From Neisseriaceae bacterium HSC-16F19 (GTDB taxonomy: Bacteria > Pseudomonadota > Gammaproteobacteria > Burkholderiales > Neisseriaceae): 64,000 nt of DNA. Of this stretch, positions 41,916 through 49,579 are shown piece by piece; the first letter of the stretch is position 1; the number at the start of each line of letters is the position of its first letter. Position numbers and translations under genes: made by a program. The stretch lies in NCBI RefSeq assembly GCF_024171525.1, contig NZ_JALJZY010000001.1:1-64000 (forward strand). The letters run 5' to 3'. The notes beneath the pieces were generated by a model, which saw only the letters and a list, made by a program, of their open reading frames with translations, was not told the DNA's origin and did no database searches.

Positions 41916-43327
41916 AATGTGCGGCCTCCCTGTTGGGTGGCAGAGGCGGCGGAAGCGGCAGCCGCAGCGGGTGCGGAAGCTTCCTGTTCTGCCGGTGCGG
42001 CAGGTGCGGGTGCAGCCGGGGCGCTGGCCGCGGCGGCACTGGCCGCTTCAGGCAGCGGTGCGGCAGCCGCTTCGGCACGGGCACGCTGCTGATATTCGCG
42101 CACCGCCGCCAAGCTGGCGGCCAAGGCGCTGCCGTCCTGGGTATTGTGTACGTCCAGGCCTTTGAGCTGCGTCAATTCGTTCAGCCACGAGCGTGTGGCT
42201 TCGGAGGCAGGGTCGAAATACTGTTTCACCGCCGCTTCGGCGGTATTGAGTTCGGCGGCATACACCTCGCCGCTGCGCTGCATCAGCGCCAGACGGGCAT
42301 CCATAATGCGCAGGCGCAGGTTTTCGCGCACAAAATACACCTGTTCCGGTGACATCAGCATGCTGTCGTTGCTGTTGAGATTGCGCACTTCCACCATGCC
42401 TTTAAGGCTGTTGACGGTGCTCTGCCACGCCCGCTGCCACCACGGCGCCTGCGGATCCACCGCCACCGGCGCACTGGCACCGGGTTGCAGGGTGCTGTCC
42501 ACCGCCATCGGCAGGCTGGCGACCGCAGTTTCGAGGCGGTTTAAGCGCAGCGCAGTGGCGGCAGTGTCCAGATAGGGCTTGTTTTTCAATTCGGCAATGT
42601 CTTGGCTCACCGCCTGTTTGATGGGCAAAAGCTGCGGATGATCGAAACGGGTGAGACGGGTTTCCAAGCCTTCGAGCACGCGCACCGCCACCGGTACATT
42701 GCCGGAAATCAGCAGCTGCTGCGAGGCCAGATTAAGGGTGGCTTCCACTTCGTCCACCAGCCAGTCGGCACGGCTGCGCACCAATTCCTGATAGGCGCGG
42801 TGGCTGGCGGCCAGTTGCGCTTCGTATTGCCGGTTGCGGCTTTGCAATTCCTGCAACTGCTGCGCCAGCGTATCCAGACGCACCTGGCTGTTTTCCAACA
42901 GCGCGGCATTTTTGCTCTGTCCCAAACCGGCCTCGCCGATTTTCTGGTCAAAGCTCAGCTCCTGGGTTTTGAGCAGGTTTTGGCCTTGCACAAACAAAAA
43001 GCCGCTGGCGCCCAAGGCCAGCAGGGACAACACCAGCGCGCCCAAGGCCACGCCTTTGCCGGAAGATTGTTTGATCACCACCGGGGCTACGGCGGCGGGA
43101 GTTTGGTGTTTGGAATCGGACATGGCGGCTCCTGTTGCGGGGGCTGCGGCCTTGGCGGCGGCAGCGGGTTCGTCAGTCGGTGGTGAGATGGTGTTGGCAG
43201 GGGCGGCGGCTTCAGTCTGTCCGCCCGCATCGGTATGCTCCGGTACATGGGCGGTGCCGTCAGTCGCCACGGTAATCACCTGCTCTGTGTTTTGCGGCTC
43301 TTCCGGCGGCGGTTTGTGCTCACTCAT
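41912..43327 (-). CDS. hemX: HemX family protein
   Basis: A 471-aa single-pass membrane protein. Residues 1-85 are Pro/Ala/Glu-rich and probably cytosolic. A TM helix (GVALGALVLSLLALGASGFL) follows near residue 95, then a coiled coil (about 120-180) and a large periplasmic domain (LNLASQQLLISGNVPVAVRV; QVYFVRENLRLRIMDARLAL), ending in an Ala/Pro-rich tail. The family is often mislabelled as uroporphyrinogen methyltransferase, but no SAM-binding motif is visible. It overlaps hemD and hemY. Confidence 0.9.
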   Translation of the reverse strand: MSEHKPPPEEPQNTEQVITVATDGTAHVPEHTDAGGQTEAAAPANTISPPTDEPAAAAKAAAPATGAAMSDSKHQTPAAVAPVVIKQSSGKGVALGALVLSLLALGASGFLFVQGQNLLKTQELSFDQKIGEAGLGQSKNAALLENSQVRLDTLAQQLQELQSRNRQYEAQLAASHRAYQELVRSRADWLVDEVEATLNLASQQLLISGNVPVAVRVLEGLETRLTRFDHPQLLPIKQAVSQDIAELKNKPYLDTAATALRLNRLETAVASLPMAVDSTLQPGASAPVAVDPQAPWWQRAWQSTVNSLKGMVEVRNLNSNDSMLMSPEQVYFVRENLRLRIMDARLALMQRSGEVYAAELNTAEAAVKQYFDPASEATRSWLNELTQLKGLDVHNTQDGSALAASLAAVREYQQRARAEAAAAPLPEAASAAAASAPAAPAPAAPAEQEASAPAAAAASAASATQQGGRTL

Positions 43328-44067
43328 GGTTTTCCCTTTCCCTCGTTTTCAGGCAGCCCTGCACGCAGACATGCGGCCAGGCTGCCGATACGGATATGTG
43401 TGATGCCGGATGCGCGCAAAACGGCGGCCACCCGCTCATGTTGGGCGAAGTATAACAAGCTTTGCAGCGGCGCGCGCAAATCGGCGGGCATTTGCGCCAA
43501 CCAATCGGCAGCCATTGCCGCGGTGGTCACCTGTACGGCAGTGAGGCTGCCTGAATGCAGCCAAGTCCGCACCGCCACCCAATCGGCAGCCAAAGAACGG
43601 CGCCGGTAAATCCCGGCATAATCCACCTGCCAGCCGCGCTCACGCAAAACATCGCCCAAATAAGCGCGCCCGCCGTCACCCCGCACCACCAGCAAACGCC
43701 CCGGCGGCCGCTGCCAGTAAGCCAGCCGCAATACCGCCTCGCTGTCGCCACCCTCGGTCGGCGCCCATACGTGTCGGATGCCGTAAGCCTGCAAACGTGC
43801 GGCGGTGGCGGCACCTACGGCCACATGTGCCAGTGCAGGCGGAGCATCCGTCAACAATGCGGCAGCTGCATCCACCGCACCGGGGCTGACCCAAAACAGC
43901 GTATCGGCAGCCTGCCATTGCTGCGGCAGACGTGCCAAGGCGGCGGTGTCGGTATCCAGTACCAGCAAAGGCATCAGCAAGGGCTGCCAACCGGCTTGTC
44001 GGCACAAGGCCGCATCTTGCTGCGCCTGTACTTCAGGACGCAATAACAATACGCCGGGCGGATGCAT
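43324..44067 (-). CDS. hemD: uroporphyrinogen-III synthase
   Basis: A 247-aa enzyme that cyclises hydroxymethylbilane with inversion of ring D. The family is poorly conserved; the call rests on LLLRPEVQAQQDAALCRQAG at the N-terminus, FWVSPGAVDAAAALL, the LLVVRGDGGRAYLGDVLRER motif and the position between hemC and hemX. It follows hemC by 5 nt and overlaps hemX by 4 nt. Confidence 0.92.
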   Translation of the reverse strand: MHPPGVLLLRPEVQAQQDAALCRQAGWQPLLMPLLVLDTDTAALARLPQQWQAADTLFWVSPGAVDAAAALLTDAPPALAHVAVGAATAARLQAYGIRHVWAPTEGGDSEAVLRLAYWQRPPGRLLVVRGDGGRAYLGDVLRERGWQVDYAGIYRRRSLAADWVAVRTWLHSGSLTAVQVTTAAMAADWLAQMPADLRAPLQSLLYFAQHERVAAVLRASGITHIRIGSLAACLRAGLPENEGKGKP

Positions 44068-44072
44068 GGTAT

Positions 44073-45014
44073 TTACGACTCGGCCAAAATGGCGGCTATC
44101 AGTTCGCGCGCGCCGTCATCGGCGAGTTTTTTCGCCACTGCGCGGCCCAAGGCATCGGCATAGGCGATGGGTGCCTGCGCTTCGGCCTGCAACAGCACCG
44201 AGCCGTCGGGATGGCCGACCAGGCCGCGCAGGGTCAGCAGGCCGTTTTCCAGAGTGGCATAGGCCGCCAAAGGCACTTGGCAGCTGCCGTCCAAGGCGCG
44301 GGCCAGCGCGCGTTCGGCTTCCACGCAGGCGGCGGTGGGCGCATGATTGAGCGGATTGAGCAGGGTGAGCAAATCATAGCGATGGGCGGCGATTTCGATG
44401 CCCAGCGCCCCCTGTCCGGCAGCGGGCAGGCTTTCCACCGGCGACAACAACGCACGGATGCGCTCAGCCAAGCCCAGGCGCTCCAGTCCGGCGGCAGCGA
44501 GAATAATGGCGTCGAATTCGCCCTCATCGAGCTTGCGCAAACGGGTCTGCACATTGCCGCGCAAGGGTTTAACCTTGAGCTTGGGATAACGGGCGCGGAT
44601 TTGTGCTTCGCGGCGCAGACTGGCGGTGCCCACCACCGCACTGGCGGGCAGGGCGGCGAGGGAATCGTATTGATTGGACACAAAGGCATCGAGCGGATTG
44701 GCGCGTTCGCCCACCGCCGCCAGCGCAAAACCGTTCGGCAATTCCATGGGCACGTCTTTCATGGAGTGCACCGCCAAATCGGCGCGGCCTTCCTGCAAAG
44801 CCTGCTCCAGTTCTTTGATAAACAAACCCTTGCCGCCGATTTTGGACAGAGTTTTGTCCAAAATCTGGTCGCCGCGGGTGGTCATGCCTTCGATGCGGAT
44901 CTCGGTGTGCGGATACAGCGCGCGCAAACGGTCACGGATGTGTTCGGCCTGCCACATGGCCAAGGCGCTTTCACGGCTGGCAATCACCAGGCGTTCGGGG
45001 TGCTCCATGCTCAT
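44073..45014 (-). CDS. hemC: porphobilinogen deaminase
   Basis: A 313-aa enzyme joining four porphobilinogens into hydroxymethylbilane. LVIASRESALAMWQAEHI is the N-terminal signature, VHSMKDVPMELPNGF holds the catalytic Asp region, and the dipyrromethane cofactor cysteine is in GSCQVPLAAYA near residue 245. The start could be 45014 (MSMEHPERL) or 45008 (MEHPERL); both have only a weak AAAGA upstream. First gene of the hemCDXY operon. Confidence 0.95.
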   Translation of the reverse strand: MSMEHPERLVIASRESALAMWQAEHIRDRLRALYPHTEIRIEGMTTRGDQILDKTLSKIGGKGLFIKELEQALQEGRADLAVHSMKDVPMELPNGFALAAVGERANPLDAFVSNQYDSLAALPASAVVGTASLRREAQIRARYPKLKVKPLRGNVQTRLRKLDEGEFDAIILAAAGLERLGLAERIRALLSPVESLPAAGQGALGIEIAAHRYDLLTLLNPLNHAPTAACVEAERALARALDGSCQVPLAAYATLENGLLTLRGLVGHPDGSVLLQAEAQAPIAYADALGRAVAKKLADDGARELIAAILAES

Positions 45015-45108
45015 ATTCTTTAAAGTGTGCACAAAAACCCGCAGTTTAACATTTAACCCGTATCAGAGCGAAGCGGCAGTTTCTGCCGGCAACCCTACCG
45101 AAGACGTA

Positions 45109-45137
45109 TTGACGCAAACACGGCTTCGGGCCATGAT
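45109..45137 (+). promoter_or_regulatory. probable promoter of the hemerythrin-nnrS operon
   Basis: TTGACG, a 17-bp spacer and CATGAT lie 33 bp before the hemerythrin start. I looked for FNR (TTGAT-N4-ATCAA) and NsrR-type palindromes and saw no clear one. Confidence 0.4.
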
Positions 45138-45169
45138 GTCGCTGTTGATTTTTATTCCGTCAGGCCCGC

Positions 45170-45529
45170 ATGAAACGCCACCCTGCCCTGCAAGATTTCT
45201 CGCGCGAACACCACACCGCACTCAGCCTCGCCAACCGCATCCGCAAACAGCCTCAGGCCGACCACCAGGCCGATATCGAACGCCACCGCGACGAGCTACT
45301 GCAACACTTCGATGCGGAAGAACAGCAGTTCCTCCCCTATTGGCCGCAACTGCCTATCGCTTTGCAGCAGCGCTTTGCCGCCGAGCATGCCGAATTGCGC
45401 CGCCTGCTGGCACAAACACCGGCCGATGCCGCCCAACTGGCCGAGCTGCTCACCGCCCATGTGCGCTTTGAAGAGCGCGAACTCTTTAATGCCATTCAAG
45501 ATTTATTACCACCGGCTGCAACATCATGA
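45170..45529 (+). CDS. hemerythrin HHE-domain protein
   Basis: A 119-aa four-helix protein with the diiron ligand pattern of HHE hemerythrins: REHHTALSLANRI near residue 12, LLQHFDAEEQQFLP near residue 43, EHAELRRLL and HVRFEERELFNAI near residue 95. Such proteins bind oxygen, NO or iron, and single-domain forms are linked to nitrosative stress and iron-sulfur repair. It overlaps nnrS by 4 nt, so the two products probably act in one response. Confidence 0.88.
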   Translation: MKRHPALQDFSREHHTALSLANRIRKQPQADHQADIERHRDELLQHFDAEEQQFLPYWPQLPIALQQRFAAEHAELRRLLAQTPADAAQLAELLTAHVRFEERELFNAIQDLLPPAATS

Positions 45530-46680
45530 CCTCGCTGCTGTCACCGCAACACCCCGTGTGGGCCATGGCTTTCCGCCCGCTCTACATCCTCGCCAGCCTG
45601 TTCGGCGCCGCCGCCATTATTGCCTGGGGCTTCGGCTTTCACGGCCACAGCGCCCTGCCCGGCTTTTTCTGGCATGCCCATGAAATGATTTGGGGCTATG
45701 CCGGGGCGGTGGTGGTGGCGTTTTTACTCACCGCCGTGGCCACTTGGACCGGCCAACCGCCCACGCGCGGCGCCTTGCTGATGCTCATCACCGCCTTGTG
45801 GCTGCTGGCACGCTTGGGCGCGCTTATACCGCAAGGCATCTGGGTCACCGCACTTTCAGGCAGCCTGTTTTTCTGGCTGGCCGCCGCCGATATGGCGCGC
45901 TCGGTCATGGTGAGCCGCAACCGCCGCAACTATATTGCCGTGGCGGCGCTGTTTCTGCTCGGCGCCACCCATGCCGCTTTTCATTGGCAGCTTTTCAGTG
46001 ATAACGCCGCCGCGCTGCGCCCGGCTTTGTGGGCGGGTTTGGTGATGGTGGCGGGCTTTATCGGCTTGGTGGGCATGCGCGTGATTCCGTTTTTTACCGC
46101 CCGCCGCCTCGGCGGTGACCAGGTCAATACCCCGCCTATGGTAATTGTGGCGGCACTGGCGCTGCCTATGGTGATGGCGGTGGGACTGATCGCGCTGCCT
46201 GAAGCGGGCTGGTTGTTGTGGGCGGGCGTATTGTGCGGTGCATCTTCCCTGTGGCAGTTGTGCCGCTGGTGGCGCCGCGACGTAGTGACCGAACCTTTGC
46301 TGTGGATACTGTATCTGGGTTTTGCCTGCTGCGCGCTGGGTCTGGCGGCCATGGGCATCGGCAGCCACTGGCCGCGCTTTTTCAGCATCGGCGTGCATTT
46401 AATCAGCGTCGGCGGCATCGGCCTGCTGACCCTGGGCATGATGGCCCGCACCGCCTTGGGCCACACCGGCCGCCCGATGAAGCTGGTGGCGCCTTTAACC
46501 TTGGCGTTTTGGCTGATGGCCGCCGCCACCCTGCTGCGCATGGCCGCCATTGTGTTGCCCGCCGCCTACAATGTATGGATATACGGCAGCAGCCTGTGCT
46601 TTGCCGCCGCCCTCCTGCTCTATGTTTACCGCTATGCGCCGTGGCTGCTGACACCGCGGGCGGACGGCAAGGCGGGTTGA
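45526..46680 (+). CDS. nnrS: NnrS family haem-copper membrane protein
   Basis: A 384-aa protein with about 11-12 TM helices. Conserved family features are AFRPLYILASLFG at the N-terminus, WHAHEMIWGYAGAVVVAFLLTAV with two histidines, MRVIPFFTARRL, and LISVGGIGLLTLGMMARTALGHTGR. NnrS protects against nitric oxide stress and is normally controlled by NO-responsive regulators. Translation is coupled to the upstream hemerythrin gene (ATGA overlap). The downstream 560 bp are repeats. Confidence 0.92.
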   Translation: MTSLLSPQHPVWAMAFRPLYILASLFGAAAIIAWGFGFHGHSALPGFFWHAHEMIWGYAGAVVVAFLLTAVATWTGQPPTRGALLMLITALWLLARLGALIPQGIWVTALSGSLFFWLAAADMARSVMVSRNRRNYIAVAALFLLGATHAAFHWQLFSDNAAALRPALWAGLVMVAGFIGLVGMRVIPFFTARRLGGDQVNTPPMVIVAALALPMVMAVGLIALPEAGWLLWAGVLCGASSLWQLCRWWRRDVVTEPLLWILYLGFACCALGLAAMGIGSHWPRFFSIGVHLISVGGIGLLTLGMMARTALGHTGRPMKLVAPLTLAFWLMAAATLLRMAAIVLPAAYNVWIYGSSLCFAAALLLYVYRYAPWLLTPRADGKAG

Positions 46681-46702
46681 TTGAAAGCGTTTTCAGGCAG
46701 CC

Positions 46703-47164
46703 TGAGACCTGTGCAAAACTGCTTGAGCTTCGCAACTGGGCTGCGCTACGCAGGCAGCCTAAAACCTTAACTGCCGTCATTCCCGCGAACGCGGGAATCC
46801 ATCCATCCGTTTACAAACACATTGTTTTAAAATAGTTTCTTAAGATTTTCCATGGATTCCCGCGTTCGCGCACTACTGTCCGGGAAAAATCTCTGGGTTA
46901 CATCCGGCAGCGTAAACAGTATCAGAAACCTGTCCCTTCTCCCGCTCTGTACACCCGCCAGCGGGCGGGGGGATTCGGTTACTGCTTGTTCATTAGTTTT
47001 CAGGCAGCCTTTTTCGAGTTCAAAACAAGCTCTAGGTCTTGAAAATAAAGCCAGATAAGCTTTTCAAGGCTGCCTGAAAGTTTTTCCCGGACAGCAGTGT
47101 GCGTTCGCGGGAATGACGTCGGTTTTATGTTTGTGGTGATACATGAGGTTTTGCAGAGGTCTCA
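46703..47164. mobile_element. MITE-like element, family A copy 4 (dRS3-containing, interrupted)
   Basis: Ends are TGAGACCTGTGCAAAACTG and GAGGTTTTGCAGAGGTCTCA. Within it a dRS3-type motif, ATTCCCGCGAACGCGGGAAT (ATTCCC-N8-GGGAAT), lies at about 46780-46799, and a second dRS3 is split by a 230-bp insertion. Without the insertion and its target duplication, the element is 223 bp and aligns along its length with the 222-bp copy at 58610. Confidence 0.85.
46871..47100. mobile_element. nested 230-bp non-autonomous element with 9-bp target duplication
   Basis: The ends are inverted: CACTACTGTCCGGGAAAAA on the left and, complemented, ACACTGCTGTCCGGGAAAAA on the right. It is flanked by direct copies of GCGTTCGCG (46862-46870 and 47101-47109), which occurs once in the uninterrupted copy at 58610. 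The interior has no transposase and includes two uptake sequences. The mobilising family is not identified. Confidence 0.85.
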
Positions 47165-47190
47165 GCCTGAGACCCAATCAATAAAAAGCC

Positions 47191-47225
47191 AACAAAAAAA
47201 CGGACAGGTCTTTCAACCTGTCCGT
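47191..47225 (-). terminator. intrinsic terminator of the small exported-protein gene
   Basis: Stem ACGGACAGGT / ACCTGTCCGT, followed on the minus strand by seven T. Confidence 0.9.
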
Positions 47226-47242
47226 TGTTGTTTGTGCGGGCT

Positions 47243-47539
47243 TTATTTGCAGTTGACGCCGCCGATTTTCGGGGCGTTGCCGTTGCCCACTTTAAAAGTG
47301 CATTGGGTCGGGGTGCTGCCGGAAACGGTCAGATCGCCTTCTTTCAGCTGCAGTTTTACCGGCTCTTTCACGCCCATGCTCACCGCAGTGGCCGCCAGTT
47401 TTTGCACATCGGCCTCTTGGTAAGGGGTATTTTGTTCGGTCACTTTCACGGTTTTGGCCGCGACGGTACCGGAAAACAACAGACCGGCGGCGGCAATGGC
47501 AGTCACTCCCAGCGAAGCCAGACGTTGAATGGTATTCAT
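47243..47539 (-). CDS. small exported protein of unknown function
   Basis: A 98-aa protein with a clear Sec signal peptide (MNTIQRLASLGVTAIAAAGL ... TVAA, cleavage before KTVKV). The mature ~70 residues end in PTQCTFKVGNGNAPKIGGVN followed by CK, so two Cys may form a disulfide. I do not recognise the family. GAGGA lies 9 nt before the ATG at 47539. It has its own terminator and a MITE upstream. Confidence 0.72.
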   Translation of the reverse strand: MNTIQRLASLGVTAIAAAGLLFSGTVAAKTVKVTEQNTPYQEADVQKLAATAVSMGVKEPVKLQLKEGDLTVSGSTPTQCTFKVGNGNAPKIGGVNCK

Positions 47540-47684
47540 GTGGGTATTCCTCATTGTGATATGGAAAGCGCCGTATACAAGCGACGCAGGGCGGATTATA
47601 GGCAGCCGCCCCTCTGAAACAAGCATTTTTACGCAGCGCTTACGCAAAATCACACTAAGTGTTGGTTTTTGCCACTACGCTAAC

Positions 47685-47861
47685 CGAGACCGGTGCAAAG
47701 CCCCCATCTGCGGCGCATTTCTGCGTTGGAAGTTTATGCCCGTAGGGGCACTGCTCGCTCGCTTGCCTATCTACGTGATATGTCTGCGCTCGCTGCGCTG
47801 CTACGCCTTGAACTGCAACTATTCAACCTCTCTGGCATCTGGCGGCTTTGCACAGGTCTCG
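47685..47861. mobile_element. MITE-like element, family A copy 5
   Basis: 177 bp with slightly diverged ends CGAGACCGGTGCAAAGCC and GGCTTTGCACAGGTCTCG. The two ends remain complementary despite both differing from the TGAGACCTTTGCAAA form. No cassette. It stops 8 bp before the lrgB stop codon. Confidence 0.8.
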
Positions 47862-47868
47862 AACCCGC

Positions 47869-48564
47869 TCAAATCCCCATCAGCGGCAGCACCAGCGGCA
47901 CCAGCAGCGCGGTCAGCACGCCGTTGAAAATCAACCCCAAGCTGGCATAGGCGGCGATATTGCGGCTTTGCTCCATGGCGGCGCTGATGCCCAAGGCATG
48001 CGAGGCCGCGCCCATGGAAATGCCGCGCGAACTGGGATTGTGCACCCGCCCCCAACGCAGGGCGCGGAAACCGACCACCTGCCCCACCATGCCGGCAATA
48101 ATCACCGTAGCCGCGGTAATCGGCGGAATGCCGCCGTCCAAGCTTTTGGTGATTTCCAAGGCAATCGGATTGGTCACCGATTTGGCCGCCAGCGACAGGG
48201 TCACGTCACGGCTGGCGCCCAGCCAATGCGCCAGCCACACACCGCTGACGATACCGGTGACGCTGCCCAAGAGCTGCGACACGATAATCGGCAGCCATTG
48301 CTTGCGGATGCGCTGCCACTGCACATACAACGGCACGGCCAGGCACACCACCGCCGGTTGCAGCCAAAAATCGATAAAACGGGTGCTCAGCTGGTATTGC
48401 GGATACGGCGTATCGGTCAGATACAGATAGCCAATCAGCGTGGCGGTGCTGATAAACACCGGATTAAAAATAAAATTGCCGGTGCGCTGGCGGATATGGC
48501 TGGCCAGCCAATAGGCGCCGACAGTGAGGCACAGCAACAGCGCCGGGGTGGAGATTTCGCTCAT
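47869..48564 (-). CDS. lrgB: LrgB family membrane protein
   Basis: A 231-aa polytopic protein of the LrgB/CidB family, partner of the holin-like LrgA/CidA. Typical features are NPVFISTATLIGYLYL, FWLQPAVVCLAVPLYVQW, LAAKSVTNPIALEI and GRVHNPSSRGISMGAASHALG. The family affects murein hydrolase release, cell death or small-molecule (pyruvate, glycolate) transport, depending on organism. The start at 48564 has GGAGG 5 nt upstream and overlaps the lrgA stop (ATGA). Confidence 0.9.
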   Translation of the reverse strand: MSEISTPALLLCLTVGAYWLASHIRQRTGNFIFNPVFISTATLIGYLYLTDTPYPQYQLSTRFIDFWLQPAVVCLAVPLYVQWQRIRKQWLPIIVSQLLGSVTGIVSGVWLAHWLGASRDVTLSLAAKSVTNPIALEITKSLDGGIPPITAATVIIAGMVGQVVGFRALRWGRVHNPSSRGISMGAASHALGISAAMEQSRNIAAYASLGLIFNGVLTALLVPLVLPLMGI

Positions 48565-48905
48565 AAACGCCTCCGTATCCACTCATGGCTTTTGCCGCTC
48601 ACCCACATCACCATGAGCGTGCTGACCACGGTGGCGGTGAGGATGGCCTGCCAGTCGCCGCGCATCACGTCCAGATAATCCATCACCGCCACGCAGGGCG
48701 GCACCAGAAACAGGCTCAGATTCTGCATCAGCACATCGGTCATTTGCTGCAACCATTCCACTTTGACCCATTTGAGCTGCAACAGCACAAACAGCACGCC
48801 CATGCCGATGATGCTGGCCGGAAACGGCACCCCGGTCAGGCGCACCACCGCCTCGCCCGCCGCCAGGCAGGCGAACACAATAAACAAAGCCCTTACCAAT
48901 CCCAT
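48561..48905 (-). CDS. lrgA: CidA/LrgA family holin-like protein
   Basis: A 114-aa protein with four TM helices, starting MGLVRALFIVFACLAAGEAV. The family motif around LTGVPFPASIIGMGVLFVLL is clear. It is predicted to act with LrgB. The start at 48905 is the conventional one; in-frame codons upstream lie in non-coding sequence. The two genes form a short operon between DUS-pair hairpins. Confidence 0.9.
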   Translation of the reverse strand: MGLVRALFIVFACLAAGEAVVRLTGVPFPASIIGMGVLFVLLQLKWVKVEWLQQMTDVLMQNLSLFLVPPCVAVMDYLDVMRGDWQAILTATVVSTLMVMWVSGKSHEWIRRRL

Positions 48906-49005
48906 ATCAATACCCGTTTTGCTGCAATGCAAAAAAGTAATTGTACGCGGATTGGCAGGGCAATAAAAGTATCGGCCTATGCTATGGCTGCCTGAAAAAC
49001 ACAGC

Positions 49006-49041
49006 AAAAAGGCTGCCTGAAAACTTTTCAGGCAGCCTTTT
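49006..49041. terminator. DUS inverted-pair terminator
   Basis: AAAAAGGCTGCCTGAAAA and TTTTCAGGCAGCCTTTT form a long stem just after the stop of the DUF3465 gene. Confidence 0.85.
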
Positions 49042-49052
49042 AACATATCCGC

Positions 49053-49547
49053 TTACTGATAACGCTTGCCGCGGTATTCCAGCCAGCCGTCGATATGGCG
49101 GCCGCGCGGGTCGTGGTGGGTCCAGTGGATCACCCCGCCGCGCTCGTTGTATTCATACACGCCGTAAAAACCCACGGTGTCGCCTTTTTTCAGGCCCTCC
49201 AGACGCGGGGCGAGGTCGATATTGTGGGCCACCAGCACGGTATGGCCGTCGGCCTGTTTGAGGATAAAGCGCTGGTGGCGCGAGCCTTCGTTGTCATCGG
49301 GCAGGGTTTTAATCACCCTGCCCTCGCCCTGCATCTGCACCTTGCTCAGGCGTGCGGCAAAGGCCGAGGCCGGGGTGTGGCCGCCGACAGGCGCGGCGCT
49401 TGGGGTGGCCGCCGTAGTCTGTTGCCCCGCCCCGCCCTGCACGGACTGCGTCGCGCCGTCCTGCTGGGTGACAAACTGCCACACCAGCCACAAGGCCACG
49501 GGCAGCAGCAGCCATTTTTGGTAGCGTTTGGGAATGCGGATATTCAT
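49053..49547 (-). CDS. DUF3465 domain protein, membrane-anchored
   Basis: A 164-aa protein with an N-terminal TM helix (WLLLPVALWLVWQFV, about 11-26), a Gln/Ala/Pro-rich linker and a globular C-terminal domain: GRVIKTLPDDNEGSRHQRFI, DIAPRL-like and YEYNERGGVIHWTHHDPRGR with conserved His residues. The domain matches what I recall as DUF3465, an OB-like fold of unknown function. It is probably periplasmic. It lies 32 nt downstream of dinG. Confidence 0.8.
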   Translation of the reverse strand: MNIRIPKRYQKWLLLPVALWLVWQFVTQQDGATQSVQGGAGQQTTAATPSAAPVGGHTPASAFAARLSKVQMQGEGRVIKTLPDDNEGSRHQRFILKQADGHTVLVAHNIDLAPRLEGLKKGDTVGFYGVYEYNERGGVIHWTHHDPRGRHIDGWLEYRGKRYQ

Positions 49548-49579
49548 TTATATTGTTCCAATAATGTGTGTTGGTGTAT

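Noticed and set aside
41912..43327. HemX as an active uroporphyrinogen-III methyltransferase
   Set aside because: The protein has a TM helix, a coiled coil and no SAM-binding motif, so the enzymatic name often given to this family is not supported.
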